Shown one piece after another: positions 13,200-26,022 of a DNA stretch of 64,000 nucleotides. The position numbers and the translations under genes are program-made. Source of the stretch: Megamerina dolium (Eukaryota; Arthropoda; Insecta; Diptera; Megamerinidae); assembly GCA_963854835.1 (NCBI GenBank), contig OY978525.1, forward strand, positions 2,685,501-2,749,500, written 5' to 3'. Every line of letters begins with the position of its first letter. Position 1 is the stretch's first letter. The notes under the pieces are model-generated. The model saw only the letters and a list, made by a program, of their open reading frames with translations. It searched no databases and had not been told where the DNA came from.

Positions 13200-14720
13200 T
13201 CTGAAGAAATTTGCCCTCTATCACTACCCCTAAGGGAGGATCCCAAAGAAAATTTACGTTTTTTTTTGAAATTTTGTTTCCATCGTTCCCCTAATGTTAA
13301 TTTTTATTACTCAACACATTTTCTAAATATACTTAACCCTTATTCCTAACCCTTAGAGTGGTTCCCCTACAAAATTAACTTATGAGCGCCTGAAAATCGA
13401 TCAACATCATCATAATTGCCCAGCAGTCGCTCTTAGAGGGATAAAATGTATGAACAACTCCCATACATTTTTCTTTTCAATTAATAATTACATCTTATCT
13501 CTACCCATTAAAGGGGCTCCCTTATATAATTAACGTTTCATTTTTAAATTTCGCTGCCTTCGCTTGTAAAGTTTCTCTAAAATATTAGAATATATAATCG
13601 ACTCCTCATAATTTTTACTATTAAATATTACTTCAGAACACACTCATCTTCTATTTCGATCTCTTAGAGATGCTCCCCTATAAAATTTATGTTTATTTTT
13701 CTTTGAATTTCACTTACATGGCTTCGAGAGTAATCCCCAGAAGTTGCATTTATGACGAGCTCCTATTAATTTTTACCACTCAACAATTTTGCTATATGTG
13801 CTTAGCCCCTATCTCTACCCATTAGAGGGGCTCCCTTACAAAATTAACGTTTTAGTTTTAAATATCGCTGCCTTCGTTCGCAAAGTTTCTCTAAAATATT
13901 AGAATATTAGAACGACCCCTCATAATTTTTAATATTAGATATTTTTTCAGAACACACTCACCTCCTATTTCAATCTCTTAGAAATGCTCCTCTATAAAAT
14001 TTATGTTTATTTTTCTTTGAATTTCACTTACATGGCTTCGAGAGTAATCCCCAGAAGTTGCATTTATGACGAGCTCCTATTAATTTTTACCACTCAACAA
14101 TTTTGCTATATGTGCTTAGCCCCTATCTCTACCCATTAGAGGGGCTCCCTTACAAAATTAACGTTTTAGTTTTAAATATCGCTGCCTTCGCTCGCAGAGT
14201 TCCTCAAGAAGAGTAAAATATATGAGCGAGCCCCATTAATGTTTACCAATAAACATTTATTCTGAACGTACTCACTCCTATTTCGATCACTTAGAGGTGT
14301 ATAATTAATGTTTTCTCTTTCACTTTCTCTCCCACGTAATCGAGACTGATCCTCCAAATTTTAAATTTGTGACAAACCGCCAATAATTTTTACCTGCCAA
14401 CAATTTATATAAGCCCGCTTGAGGTAGTGCCCTAAAAAATCAACGATTTTTTTTAAATTTCACTTCCACGGTATCATAAATTCTTCTGGAGAAATATACT
14501 ATCTGACGAACCCTCATTAATTTTGACTATTCGATATTTTTTCTGATCGTACTTACTATCTATCTTTGCTCCTTATGGAAGCTTCCCTACAAAATAGATT
14601 TCAAAGCATCTGAATAATCCAATTGTTATTCTGTTTCAATATTTCTCCCAAATATACCTAACATATACCTTCGCACCTTAAAGGAGCTCCCCTCTTCTTC
14701 TTCTTCTTCTGTGGCCATAA
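13200..14720 (+). repeat. Family B tandem repeat array (about 156-bp unit)
   Basis: Units share a core like CCATTAGAGGGGCTCCCTTA followed by ACAAAATTAACG. TTA anchors of the best units are at 13508, 13664, 13822, 13978, 14136 and 14291, with spacings 156, 158, 156, 158 and 155 bp. More degraded copies lie at about 13231, 13353, 13433, 14419, 14573 and 14678. No coding function is visible. Family identity in databases is unknown to me. Confidence 0.85.
13640..14255 (+). repeat. Recent 314-bp dimer duplication inside the family B array
   Basis: About 300 bp starting near 13650 recurs from about 13960 with very few changes. For example CATGGCTTCGAGAGTAATCC starts at 13717 and again at 14031, an offset of 314 bp, which is two 157-bp monomers. 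This is a higher-order repeat step much younger than the surrounding monomers. Confidence 0.9.
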
Positions 14721-16489
14721 CAACCGATAATTCTGGCAGATTTCTATCTGCCAGAAAGCACTTTCCCTCAAATCTGAAATGTCCAAAACACATCAATCTA
14801 GAAAATGATTTCACACTTGAAGAATCCTTTAATCTGTTAATGAAGAAAAATTCTGCTAATCAACACCTTTATAAAAATAGATGAAATATAAATAAATATT
14901 TATATTTACCTTGACATTATACATATAATATGATCCTTATATTTCTAAGGCTCTCAAGGCTATTTATTGTACAATACAAAGCAAAAACATCATCAGTGTC
15001 ACGTAATAATGGCAGATAATTATTTACTCACTAGAAAACACGTAGGTACATGTATAATACAATTAAACAATTAATCAATAATACAAAAAGCATACAAAAT
15101 ATTCAGTTCAACCTTATGGCATAAGTATGTACGTACTACATAACACATTCCATTCTATGATAAAGGACTGGACCATTCATATACTCGTAATATATACAAA
15201 CTCAAGATGAATACCTTGTAAGAATCCTTTGCACAATGTTGTAATACTACTATTCATCGAAACTGATGCGTTAATTATATGTATGTGTATTTATATATGA
15301 ACAAAAGCACACTCTAAATATACATGCGCAATTAAATACTTACGAAAACTTACTCACACATTCACTAATAATAATTCACAATAATTATCACATAAGAAGT
15401 AAATTCAACTCATTACGACGTTGCATTAATGTAGAATGTCGATGAAATCTTTCTTCGACATTTCATAGAGCTTTGATTGCTTCTTACCATACATATAAAT
15501 GTGTATATATTGTTGTTGTTGTTGATATTTTCACGCAAGCTCCATATTTAGTAGTCGAATTTCTTTTGTTCTTACGATCTCTCAAATAATTGATTGCCTT
15601 TTACTTGTGAATGTATGTAAGTGTATAAGACTTAATATAATATTACTGGAGCATATGTTAGCGGTATGTATTTAGTTGCTTATGTTAAATGGGCGTTAGT
15701 GTAGGCGTTTTCATGCTATTACCGTTGATAAGTACACTAACCACACTGTCCGTAAACTTGAAGCTACTCAACTTAATTATATCAATTTGTGCGGTTGTAT
15801 ACGCTATAAGTTGAGAGTGAAGTTACTTCATATAATTACTCGAATGTATGTATGCGAATATATGTATAAATCTGCAATTAAATAAGGTGATATAAAAATC
15901 ACATTTTATTTAGACACTGCTACATACACACAAAGGTGTATAATATCAAGTTTTACACTTTACGCACCGTATTTATCTGATATGCATTGATATGCGTAAG
16001 GTCGCATGCACTTGACTTATGTACATGCATGTGTAACATGATAACGTACTCAGGTGCAAATATATTCATATGTATGTATGTAGATAAGTGTGAACTAGTT
16101 ACTTATACATTATACAATATATATACATATTATGGTGCTGTTCATATTTCATTGCCTTTCTTTGGCTTTTTCCTGATTTAAATTGATTTAAGCGCAATTA
16201 AAGTGTTCTAAACAGATGATCAAGTAGAAGTAAAGATGTTAAAAGTGCAAAATTCTCTCTGACAATGTAGTGTAATATAAATATTTTTAAACATAGCTAC
16301 ATAAATATTATTAAATTTATTAGTAAATTCAATCATTCATTTATGAGTGCCCGTTCCTCAATCACAATTCAAACACAAAGTATGCACTTATTTCCATTTT
16401 ACGAATTTTAATGACGTCATAGTGTCAACACAAAAATAATACATTTTAGAAATATTTGAAAATCGTAAATTCCATAACATAGCAGTTTA
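14721..16489. other. AT-rich non-coding stretch
   Basis: No gene or transposon is recognised. Contents are short simple repeats (a TTC run at 14695-14711, TTG at 15512-15525), scattered ATGTATG runs, and a TACTCGTA at 15182. Confidence 0.55.
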
Positions 16490-17780
16490 GATGCCTGGCA
16501 CTATAACAAATAGACAGACATACTTTCGAAATATCATACTTTTCAATGGGAAAAATATGTGATTTTCTTTCAATAATTCCCATTTTCAAGCATACTTGCT
16601 TAATGATAAAAAAAAAAAACTACAAAATGTGTGAATATTCACTCCTATAGCTTTTGTTCGTGTGTAAAACGTACAAAAACACATTCGAAATCATACTTTT
16701 CTATCGGTGATGTGTGTAATTTTCAACCGATAATGTCTATTTTCAAGAATATTCTCGTATTATTAAAAACTAATAATACATGCTAAGTTTTACTCCTATA
16801 GCTTTATAGTTTCGTTTCCAAAGCCCAAAATCATACCTTCGAAAACATACTTTTATATGGGAGATAGTGCAAGTTTTCATCTGATAAGACTCATTTTTAA
16901 ATATACTCATACATTATTAAAAATAATCAAATGTGCAGATTTTTACGATTATAACTTAATATTTTCGTGTGCAAATCCCGTAATCATAACTTCGAAAACA
17001 TACTTTTGTATGGGAGGTAGTGGAAGTTTTCATCCGATTACGCCCATTTTTCAACATACTCATACATTATTAAAAATAATCTTATATGTGGTGTTTTATG
17101 CCTATAACTTAATATTTTCGTGTGCAAAGCCTGCAAAAACACATTCGAAAACATACTTTTGTATGGGAGGTACACGTAATTTTAGTGTGATTCTGTTCAT
17201 TCTTAGTATAGTTTATAAATAGACAATTTTAATTGCATATAACAAGTTTCAGCTATACAGCTTTATTATTTTTTGTGCAAAAAATGTCAAAACATACATT
17301 CGAAAACATGCTTTTGTATGAGAGATGGGCGAAGTTTTCATTCGATTTCATTCATTCGTAATTTTCTCCATAGAATTAGTGCATAAAATCATATACACAT
17401 GATATTCAGCTTGATAGCTTAATTTCTTTGTGCGTAAAGTGTGAAAACATACATTTAAAACATACTTTTATATGGAAGGTGGGTGTGAACGTTATCCAAT
17501 TTCATCCATTATCAATTTTTTTTATAAGTAAGTCAATATGATTATATATTATACTGAGTTTCAGCCTTCTACCTTCATTTTGAGCGTTCAAAATGTGAAA
17601 AAACCCATAAGAAAAAATACTTTTGTATGGGAGGTTAGCGTGATTTGGATTCAATTATATCCATTTCTCTACTTGCCTATATATTAGTCAATGTGAGAGT
17701 ATGTAAGCAAGTTTCAACTTGATATGAGGTGGGCATAGCATTTATCATATAAATTTTTAGCAATATTCCTCAATAATTAG
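16490..17780 (-). repeat. Family A tandem repeat, array 4, inverted orientation
   Basis: The reverse core CATACTTTTGTATGGGAGG recurs with ATG anchors at 16546, 16703, 16857, 17010, 17163, 17318, 17472 and 17627. Spacings are 157, 154, 153, 153, 155, 154 and 155 bp. It is the only clear family A array in this orientation. Between 16857 and 17222 the + strand frame stays open across two exact 153-bp units, so a 51-residue peptide repeat appears (TYFCMGG twice). I read this as a by-product of a unit length divisible by three. Confidence 0.9.
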
Positions 17781-19334
17781 CGCAATTATAGTCAGAATTG
17801 GCAAAATGATAAAATTAAGTTATCTCAGATAATAATTCCAATTAATAACGTATATTCCTCTCCATATATGTTACCTTACCAATATCCTTTTAACCCTTTG
17901 AGTGCAATATATAATGCTGCCCCAAAATAAAGTTTCATATAACTCCCTCAAAATATCACAAGACATTTGTATCAAAAAATTTGCTCAATGTCAAATGAAT
18001 TTAATTTTAAATTAGCAATAGCATCTTCATCATTGCCAACATCATCATCATCATCATCATCATCATCATGATTATTATTACTACCATCAATGACAAAAAA
18101 AAAAACAACATCACAATGTATAATACATAAAAAACCGCTTACGTCAAATGGTAAACAATATCACGTAATCACATAAAATCAACCAAAAATAGTAGGTACA
18201 ATAAAAGCAACATGGAAGAGACAATGGCAACAATGCATCGCTGCATAGTCATATTAACTCGAAACGCAATGCAGAGTACACGCAATTCAACCAACGTAAT
18301 GCATTAAAAATACCGTTTTTTTTTTGTGTTATTATTTCGCTCTTTTAAAATATACAGCAACATACTCGTATCGCAATAACAGAATACGTATTTGTAACGA
18401 CATTGCCATAGTAATAATAGAGAATTGCAACCAAAGCATTACGTTCGTTCATACCACCAGTACTTACGTATGTGTGAACGCGATGTACGCGTATTGTATT
18501 GTATTTGTTGGATGGAGTATGCGTTCAATCGCCAAAAATTCGATTAAAAATATATATTTGTATGATTGTATGTTTGGTACTTATATGTGTAAGCTACATA
18601 TTCGAGTAACGATTGAAATGAAAACACGTCCAACGGAGTTAAGTATCGAGAGAGATAGAGTGAGATGAGTTACGTTACGTAGTTGGCCCCTGTCGTGTTA
18701 AACCTCATATTAATACATAAGTACAATAGCACATAGTACAATATAACGATGGACGCATAGCCAATCAATCGTTATTGTACCCCAGGGTATGTAATGCGTT
18801 GCTGATGCTGCTACTGCTGCTGCTGCTGCTGCTACTACTGCTTCTGCATCATAACATCTCGCGGCCAACTATAGTGTGTATTGACTGTGGGCTATTTTCA
18901 GGTTTAACGGTTCCATGTACATAGCTGTTGTATTGCATTTTGTCGATTGCCACAGCAATAATGCTGCCAGTGGGTCAGTCGAATTGTTTTTTTTTTTTGT
19001 ACAAAATTAAAACATATTGAAAACTACCGAAAGCTCTGGGTACATACATATGCTAAAAGAGAAAATTAAATTTGAGCAAATATTGCTGAAACTGATTTTG
19101 GCGAAGAAATTTGCCCTTTACTCGCTGGGGGCAATTAAAACACCCAAAGGCAGATAGTTTCCACAGAGTGTGTGCAACCTTTCTTCCAAAGGCGAACAGC
19201 TACTATGAAGTGAAGTGAAGAGGTGGGCAGGACAAGAACCAGGGCTCTCAGTCAAACAACCATTGTACCCAAACCCAGAAACGACAAAGAAAATAGAAGA
19301 AAAGGGGCAGATAAAAAGAAGAACAGAAAGAAGC
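17781..19334. other. Non-coding stretch with ATC and CTG repeats
   Basis: No gene is seen. It has an ATC repeat (18041-18069), a CTG/CTA repeat (18800-18846), T runs near 18318 and 18987, and a TACTCGTA at 18363. The part from about 19080 may include the untranslated 3' end of the minus-strand retroelement that follows, but I cannot place the boundary. Confidence 0.5.
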
Positions 19335-20640
19335 GATAGAGTAGAGAATATCTATCTCAAACTTCCTAATACTCTTAACGAATCTAAGAAGATCGGATAG
19401 AGGGAGAGGCGTGTGGCTCAAAGTAACTCCTCACAACAATCTCCATATTGTTCGTGCAAAGGCTGGACAGTGATAGAGGAAGTGCTCTGTTGTGTCCATA
19501 TCCTCTAAATAAGACTGACATGTTGGATCGGTGATGACACCTATAGTGGCCAAATGATATCCACAAGTGTTGTGCCTTGTAATGACCCCAATCAGCATCC
19601 TGAGATCCTTCCTCCTTAATCGTAGGAGAAACTTGGCTCATTTGCTGTCAACTTCATTTACAAAGCCTTTGGCAGTCATGCATGTCTCCAAGGTGGACCA
19701 TAGAGTCCTGTGGATCATGCCCATCGAGTCTTTGATCCATCCTTGGTTCCACGCAGAGCTCACGCCAAATATAATTTCAGGGCGTACTAACAGAGCCCTC
19801 ATTGGCCAAAGCATCGGTGAACTGATTCCCTTCGTCAACGCAGTGTCTCGGAACCAAAGTAAGATGAACCCCGTTGCGCTATGCAACACTGTTCAGCTGT
19901 TCGATATTCATGTTACATTCACTAACCATCTTCGAAGTGATGGCAGGGCTGGCAATAGCTTGGAGTGCAGCCTGACTATCACTACAATTGCCAATTCGCT
20001 TCCCATGCCATCTACTCTCAATAATCCAGTAGACCTCTTTTAGAATGGCATATACTTCTGTTAGAACTACACTCGCCATACTTCCTTGGTACTTGGTATT
20101 TTAATCCAAGTACTAACCGACCCCAGTACCATAGGAGGTTTTAGAACCGTCAGTGTAGAATATGTGAGTCATTCCCCGTAGTAGAGTCTCTGGACTTAAA
20201 CATTGATCTCGTTCCGGAAAAATAACCTCAAATCTACGTCCGAAGCGTATATGAGCTACACAATCGTCCACGGGCATTGCAAACAGTGAGCACTGCTGGT
20301 GGAATATCTGCCTGTGTCCCGTATAAGCACCGTCATGCCAGACTCCGTAAGTTTTGAGTCTGGACGCAGCTTTCATAGCTTCCTTCCGGATCTGAATATC
20401 CAATGAAGCAAACAAATTAAGGCATTTAGCGCGTGACCAGAGGTAGTACTCATAGCACCAGTGATGCCTAGGCATATACTTCTTTGTAGTCTGTTCAGAG
20501 AAGAAGCAGCGGATTTAACCACAGTTCTGCGCCACCAGACCACAGACGCATACGACACAATGGGCTTGATTGTGCATGGTTTTATGATGACTTTTGCCAA
20601 AAGCCCTCTTGCACTGTAGTCCTTGTGCTTTCCAATTGAA
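19335..20640 (-). mobile_element. 5'-truncated non-LTR retrotransposon with RNase H domain
   Basis: The minus strand, read from about 20640 to 19335, carries the end of a reverse transcriptase, an RNase H domain, a zinc-knuckle-like tail region and a terminal LLRFVKSIRKFE-type segment. This order is typical of RNase H-bearing non-LTR families of insects (I, R1 or LOA groups). The coding sequence starts in the middle of the reverse transcriptase, consistent with 5' truncation during target-primed insertion. A target-site duplication could not be defined. Confidence 0.85.
19345..20600 (-). pseudogene. Broken ORF2: reverse transcriptase thumb plus RNase H relic
   Basis: Landmarks on the minus strand are: PIVSYASVVWW and LNRLQRSICLGITGAM (about 20560-20460), the usual end of the polymerase domain; FYTDGSKT (near 20160), the first RNase H aspartate motif; TEVYAI and CSDSQAAL (about 20060-19970), with the RNase H glutamate and second aspartate; a degraded W-x-P-x-H region near 19850-19830; and a Cys/His-rich stretch near 19550-19450. 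These lie in at least three frames, so several frameshifts have accumulated. Only the piece from about 20113 to 20475 is open for 120 residues. It once copied element RNA into DNA; it is not functional now. Confidence 0.85.
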
Positions 20641-22280
20641 ACTGTTATAAAAAAAAATTTCTGAAATTCTGATTATTAATGTCTGAATCTTGTTGATTTT
20701 CTTTAATACAACAAATTCTCTCAGTGTACGTTACATCAAGGGTTAACGATAACGATGTGTATAAAAACATGTTGTTGATTTCAAATTGTTATGGCTGACG
20801 TCGTGTTGTATTTGTACTCCACAACTATGTACCTGATTAAATCGAATGCAATTCATTATGATGGCATACATGCACACACTCACACATACACTCCCATTCA
20901 ATGGACATCGGACAAAACCAAACACCAATGTACACGTAGAATCGACGGACAACATGACTGCATCCCTTACAACTCACTTACAAAATAGACGATTGGATTT
21001 GCCACAGTAATTCTTATGTGTCCATGCAGAAATGCAACTGTACGCTAAACCATAATTAAAATTGTGTCATATGTATGTATGACGGTATGCAAATGGAAAT
21101 GGCCATCATCATTGTCATGATTATGTGAGTAGCAATATGTCAGCAACATTATATTTGTGTAATTAGACAAAAACGGGCTCTTCAGCACCCTACAACCAAA
21201 ACACAGCATTTAATTTCTTTGCCTTTAGCTGAATGCTGATCATAAATGATGTCATTGATGACGGTTGATTCTTCTTGTTGTTAAGCCATGAAAAGTTGCA
21301 TCTCGGATGCTAATGCATACGATTAGAATAATTATCGGAAATCTCAGTAAAAGGTGGAGTATTTCATTACATTTTGCTTGTGAAATTTTGGGTAAATACA
21401 TTTGAACGGATAATCTCCTTCAAAGTTATGTATTGCAGTTTATGCATCCAGGGCAAAATGCTTGTTTATATCGCTCTTAGTTAACGTAACGTACTATGCA
21501 TGTAATGTAAGACGCAATGTAATGATATTTATTATGCTTTTCGTATTCCTCTCGGATAAAGTTTCTGGTTCTTTTTTGGTACGAGTAAGAACCAAAATAT
21601 GCACGAGTATGTCTATGTATATCCTTTTCTAACGCACAGATTGGTGAATGGACCAAAAGGAATGCAGTATTGCAGCGACGTGCAACATACACTTGGATAA
21701 ATTTATGCATTGCATTCTGCATTGGATTTTAAGTGAAAATTATGTGCTAGCTTAACGAATACTGTGATGTATGTATGGGGGGATATGCTCAAGTCTAGAT
21801 GTTTATGTGTTCGCTTGTGTTGAGAAAATATCAAGTTAGTCATTGCTTTGCGTTCTACGTCTACGCTATGTGCTTGTATTGTAATACAAAATATCACCAA
21901 AAGCTCCATTAGAGTCAAATAGAGTCAAATTTTGAACATTTAGGCGATTCGTATCTCAATAAATTTCAAATGGAGTCAATGACTTCGCCGTGGTCGTGGT
22001 CGTGGTGATGAAGGTGATGGTGGTAGTAGTGTGATGGCAGCCGATGTTTGAACTAAACTTATACATTACGCAATGAATGCAAAGTTATATTTTCGATGGA
22101 TCATTTAACACTTGCCACACACACACACACAATGCTTACCATAAATTTTGCTTAACATTCCATAGAATACGAATATTTACGATTACTCGTTATGTATGTA
22201 ATGCCTTTGGGGTGTGTAGATTTCGTACATGTATGTGTTATGTATGTGTATTAGACTGGTTTCAATTCACAAAACTTGAA
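20641..22280. other. AT-rich non-coding stretch
   Basis: No gene is seen. It contains short CA tracts (20873-20890, 22116-22130), a TACGAGTA at 21580 and a GTGGTGATG-rich run (21990-22035). Confidence 0.55.
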
Positions 22281-22545
22281 AACAGAATAGGTTAGGTAAA
22301 CACTGTTAGAAATTCCTTTGGAAGAAAGGTTTTTTAAAAATGCAATTTTAAAATTGCAAAAAAATTTTTAAAGAAAAATTGTTAAAAATGCAATCTAAAA
22401 GCATTTGTAATTAACAGAATAGGTTAGGGTAATTATTGTTAGGAATTGTTTTCGAAGAAAGGTCTCTTAAAAATGCAATTTTATAGTTTTAAAAACTTTT
22501 TAAAAGTACTCTTTTTACAATAAATATATTTTTAAAGAGAAATTA
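22281..22545 (+). repeat. Diverged tandem duplication, 132-bp offset
   Basis: AACAGAATAGGTTAGG begins at 22281 and again at 22413. Both copies continue with a Gaagaaaggt-type segment and AAAAATGCAATTTTA. The block is AT-rich and has no coding signal. Confidence 0.75.
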
Positions 22546-22780
22546 TTGAAACAGCTTTCTAAAGAAGTCTTGATGAAGAAAAATCTTTAAAAAAAAAAGG
22601 TTTTGCAACAATTTTGAAAACTTTTAGAAGAAATCGTTCGAAGAAAGTTTTTCAAAAATGGAGTTTTAGTATGTTGAATTGAGATTAATAGTTTTCAAAA
22701 TAATAATCCCATATATTATTCCGTTCAGAATATACAATTTTGTTATTCTAATTTGCAGTTCCTTACAAAAAATGTTGAAT

Positions 22781-22855
22781 TTTAATAATTTAATTTTAAA
22801 TCGTTTGCAGTAATGATTTTAATAATTTAATTTTAAATCGTTTGCAGTAATGATT
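22781..22855 (+). repeat. Near-perfect 37-bp tandem duplication
   Basis: AATAATTTAATTTTAAATCG starts at 22784 and again at 22821 and continues identically through TTTGCAGTAATGATTT. Two copies only. Confidence 0.9.
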
Positions 22856-22869
22856 TCCTTTAGCAAGTT

Positions 22870-23090
22870 TTAATTTTTTGTTAAAAGCTTTAACTAGCAT
22901 TCCTAGGAAAGCTTTCAGAAAAATTTTCGTCAAAGCAATCTGAAAGGATGTCAATAAAACTCTCAGAAAGACCTTCGGGATACTTTCAGAATAACTATTC
23001 CTCTGAAAAGCTTTCGCCAAAACTTATAGAAAAGCTTTCGGAGAAACTATCAGAAAATCTTGTAGAAAAACCTTCAAAAATTTTAATTTC
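22870..23090 (+). repeat. Degenerate short-period repeat around AAGCTTTCGGAAAA
   Basis: Variants of GAAAGCTTTC followed by AGAAAAA occur about every 20-35 bp. The minus frame at 22796-23020 is a translation of this low-complexity sequence. Confidence 0.55.
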
Positions 23091-23385
23091 AATAAGAAAT
23101 ATTCTTTGAAAATTTCATATATATTTTTGGATAGTACCAATACAAAATACTTAGCAAATAGATGGAATCCATTAAAAATCCACACACACTGGCATAGATA
23201 TATGTATATATATATATATTTAATACCAAAACGGAAATTATGTCATTTAATGCAATGCAAAATCGAGTCAAGTCACCGTAGTCCATCGTCTTTGGTGTCG
23301 CCAACAACAATTGTATGAAAAATAGCTTGTGGCAAAATATTTTAAATACATACAAATACAAGCTATCATCGTAAATAACGCAAAA

Positions 23386-23416
<31 letters not shown>

Positions 23417-24934
23417 ATATACTGAGAATCCAATTGCCAATAGTCTACTCTACCAATACCATCATCCCTACCAACACATCATCGCCATGACCAACACAAC
23501 CCACGCCTAACAAAACAAATTAATAATAATTCAGCACAACAACAACAACAACAACAACAGCAACAACAACGACAAATTGCTGATGGCTCATCATACCACA
23601 ATAAAAGAAAGAAAACCAACTTGCCTTTGGTGATATTGTGTAACTCAACAGCAAATAACTAAATTGAACGATTTTTGTGAAAACCAACAAAAAATATATT
23701 ATAGGTATAATAAATATAAAAAAAAAAAAATTATAGAAATAACTACGACGATGACGACAACAACGATGAGGACAACAAAAAATGTTTTCTCATTTCCGTT
23801 AAACAATATTATTTGACTTCCGGACGCATTGCATATGCGGTGCTGCTCAGTATGATAAAGAAATAAGTCACACTGAGACAGACTGTGTGAGAGAGAGAGA
23901 AGAAGAGAGAACTATAAATGCGTGCACTCAAGTGAAACAGAGATGGCATATAATTTGTCAATTGTCACTTATGCGATGCTGGCACCAGCAGCAGCAGCAG
24001 GAGCAGGCCCGGCGGCAATAGTAACGCCTTTACCCAGCGGCGTCTATGCCATCCTTAGCGTCCTGATTTCTCTGATTTGACAAATTTCGCATAAATTGCA
24101 TTAAAATTCATATATGAAGCAAATTTGTAATAAATAATGAATAACAACAAAAAAACAACAATGACTGCAGCTACATATAACTCACATCTCCAATAAAACG
24201 CACATATAAGGCATGACAACAAGGTGATGTACGAAATATGTCGACGCGTCGGTGTCACAGCATGAATGAAGCTAAAGCTATTCATATTCTAGCATATGCA
24301 GACGAAGCATAGATTTAATTTACATATATTTAATGAGCTATGTGGATTGAAGAAAGGATGCGATAGCTCGCAATGTGCATATGAGTTGTAGGCGACGCAT
24401 TTCATCTCACTCAAAAATAATCTTACTCGTATACGCAGACATAGAGTAGCGCTCATAGCGTGCTTAGCACTTAAAAATGTTTGCTGATTTGTTGTTAAAT
24501 GCGTTGTGTCATAGTCGTCATATAGTCCTATTGCCATCGGTATGGGGGTACACACATATCGTAAATACTCGCTTATGTTACAGACATTTATGAGAGTTTC
24601 TCAACGATGCAACGATGTCATTTTAACACTATGCGTCAAATTATTATGACATTAACTTGTTGGAAATAGAGTCAGCGTAGTAGGAGCCCTGCAGAAGGAG
24701 CATCAGCATGTGACAGAGAAAGAGAAATATGTTGGCTGCCCAGTAGAAAATGCACGGTCACATTCTGAAATGGGTGAGAGTTACACAGCTGTACGATTTA
24801 TGATTTATTTGGCATTAAAAATTTCATAAAATCCTTTGAAACGATATTTAACTCCAATTTCTGTGTGTGTGTGTATGTGAAAGTTGGAAAAAAGAATTGT
24901 TAGGTTGAATCCAATTTGAAGATATTAAATTTGA
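23091..24934. other. Non-coding stretch with AAAT and CAA repeats
   Basis: No gene is seen. It has a TA run near 23206-23220, an AAAT tetranucleotide repeat (23382-23420), CAA repeats (23533-23572), a GA tract (23888-23912), a CAG run near 23985-24000 and a TACTCGTA at 24424. Confidence 0.55.
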
Positions 24935-25450
24935 AAAGAGATATTGCGAACGATCACTTGTGCTAACAGGTGCTACTTTGGGTTAAATGAGCAATTGCGA
25001 AGTCAAGCTCTCTCTCGAGTAATGAAAACCACACTATCCACAAGTCAGTCATCATGCCTGTCCTTATATATGGCGCCGATGCTTGGACAGTATCCACCTC
25101 AGCTGAGAGAATGCTCTGAGTTTTCGAGAGAAAAGCCCTACGCAAGACCTATTTTGTTGGTGGCGAGTATCGAATAAAGTACAACGATGAGCTGTATGAG
25201 CTGTAGGCTGACATCGACCTAATAAAGTGCATTAAAATACAGCGGCTGCGCTGGTTACGTCATGTCGAGCGAATAAAAGAACACGCTCCCACTAAGAAGG
25301 TGCAGAAGAGGCTGATCTAACCTCCGGTGGAAAGACCAAGTACTGAAGAACTTGTCAGCGCTTTGAATCTCTAACTGGCGCCAGCTGGCGAAGGAAAGAG
25401 TTGTCTGTCGAAGCATGCTAGTTTTGGTCTAAATCGATTATCGGTTGTAA
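24935..25450 (+). pseudogene. 3' fragment of a non-LTR retrotransposon reverse transcriptase ORF
   Basis: Across several + frames the translation shows the common C-terminal order of RTE-like insect elements: CYFGLNEQLRSQALSR, then VLIYGADAWT, RVFERKALRK, YELY, IKIQRLRWLRHVERIKEHAP, and LSNWRQLAKER. The catalytic polymerase domain is absent, so the insertion is 5'-truncated. Stop codons and frameshifts (for example a stop shortly after YELY) make it non-functional. The clade is inferred from memory of the motif order and is the least certain part. Confidence 0.8.
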
Positions 25451-25469
25451 TGGCCATATATGTCACGAA

Positions 25470-25560
25470 ATAATTCTATGTCTATCCCTTAAGAGCTCTC
25501 CCATACAAAATTAACTGACTTGTAAAACTCGCTCTCACCACAATTCGAATTTTAAAATAT
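25470..25560 (+). repeat. Isolated family B-like fragment
   Basis: TCTATGTCTATCCCTTAAGA followed by GCTCTCCCATACAAAATTAA matches the family B core, with the family A-like CTCCCATACAAAA spelling. Confidence 0.5.
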
Positions 25561-25988
25561 CAAATTTAAGGTCTCTAATCTTATGGACGAAAATGTTGAA
25601 CTCAATTACGGTACAACGATATTTACTGCAAATAGTAAAGGAATGGTAGTCATATAATATCTCCGCTTGAACTATCCACTGAACCAATTGAACAGAATTA
25701 TTTTGAGAAAGCAAAAATTTATGCTTCTTGCACAGCCCAATGACTAAAATGCACCAAAAGGACTTGAAGAGAAACTCTGCCAGTAATTTTTGAATCCTTT
25801 AGAATAAAGTGTATAAGTGTAGGTATATAATTATGTATCAAATCCCACTGCTATTAGCGATAACCGAGCACTGCACTACAGTGTAATGAGTTCCCTAACA
25901 AATCGCGGCATTCTGGCACTAAAACTTTCTCACCTGGTAGACTTCAGCCATATACAAATACATGTGCGCATGTAACTTGGTGTGAATA

Positions 25989-26022
<34 letters not shown>

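Noticed and set aside
18885..18910. TTTTCAG|GTTTAAC on the + strand as a third ratchet point
   Set aside because: The 3' half is acceptable but GTTTAA is not a usable 5' splice site.
19567..20043. 158-residue + strand frame
   Set aside because: It is the antisense shadow of the minus-strand retrotransposon RNase H region.
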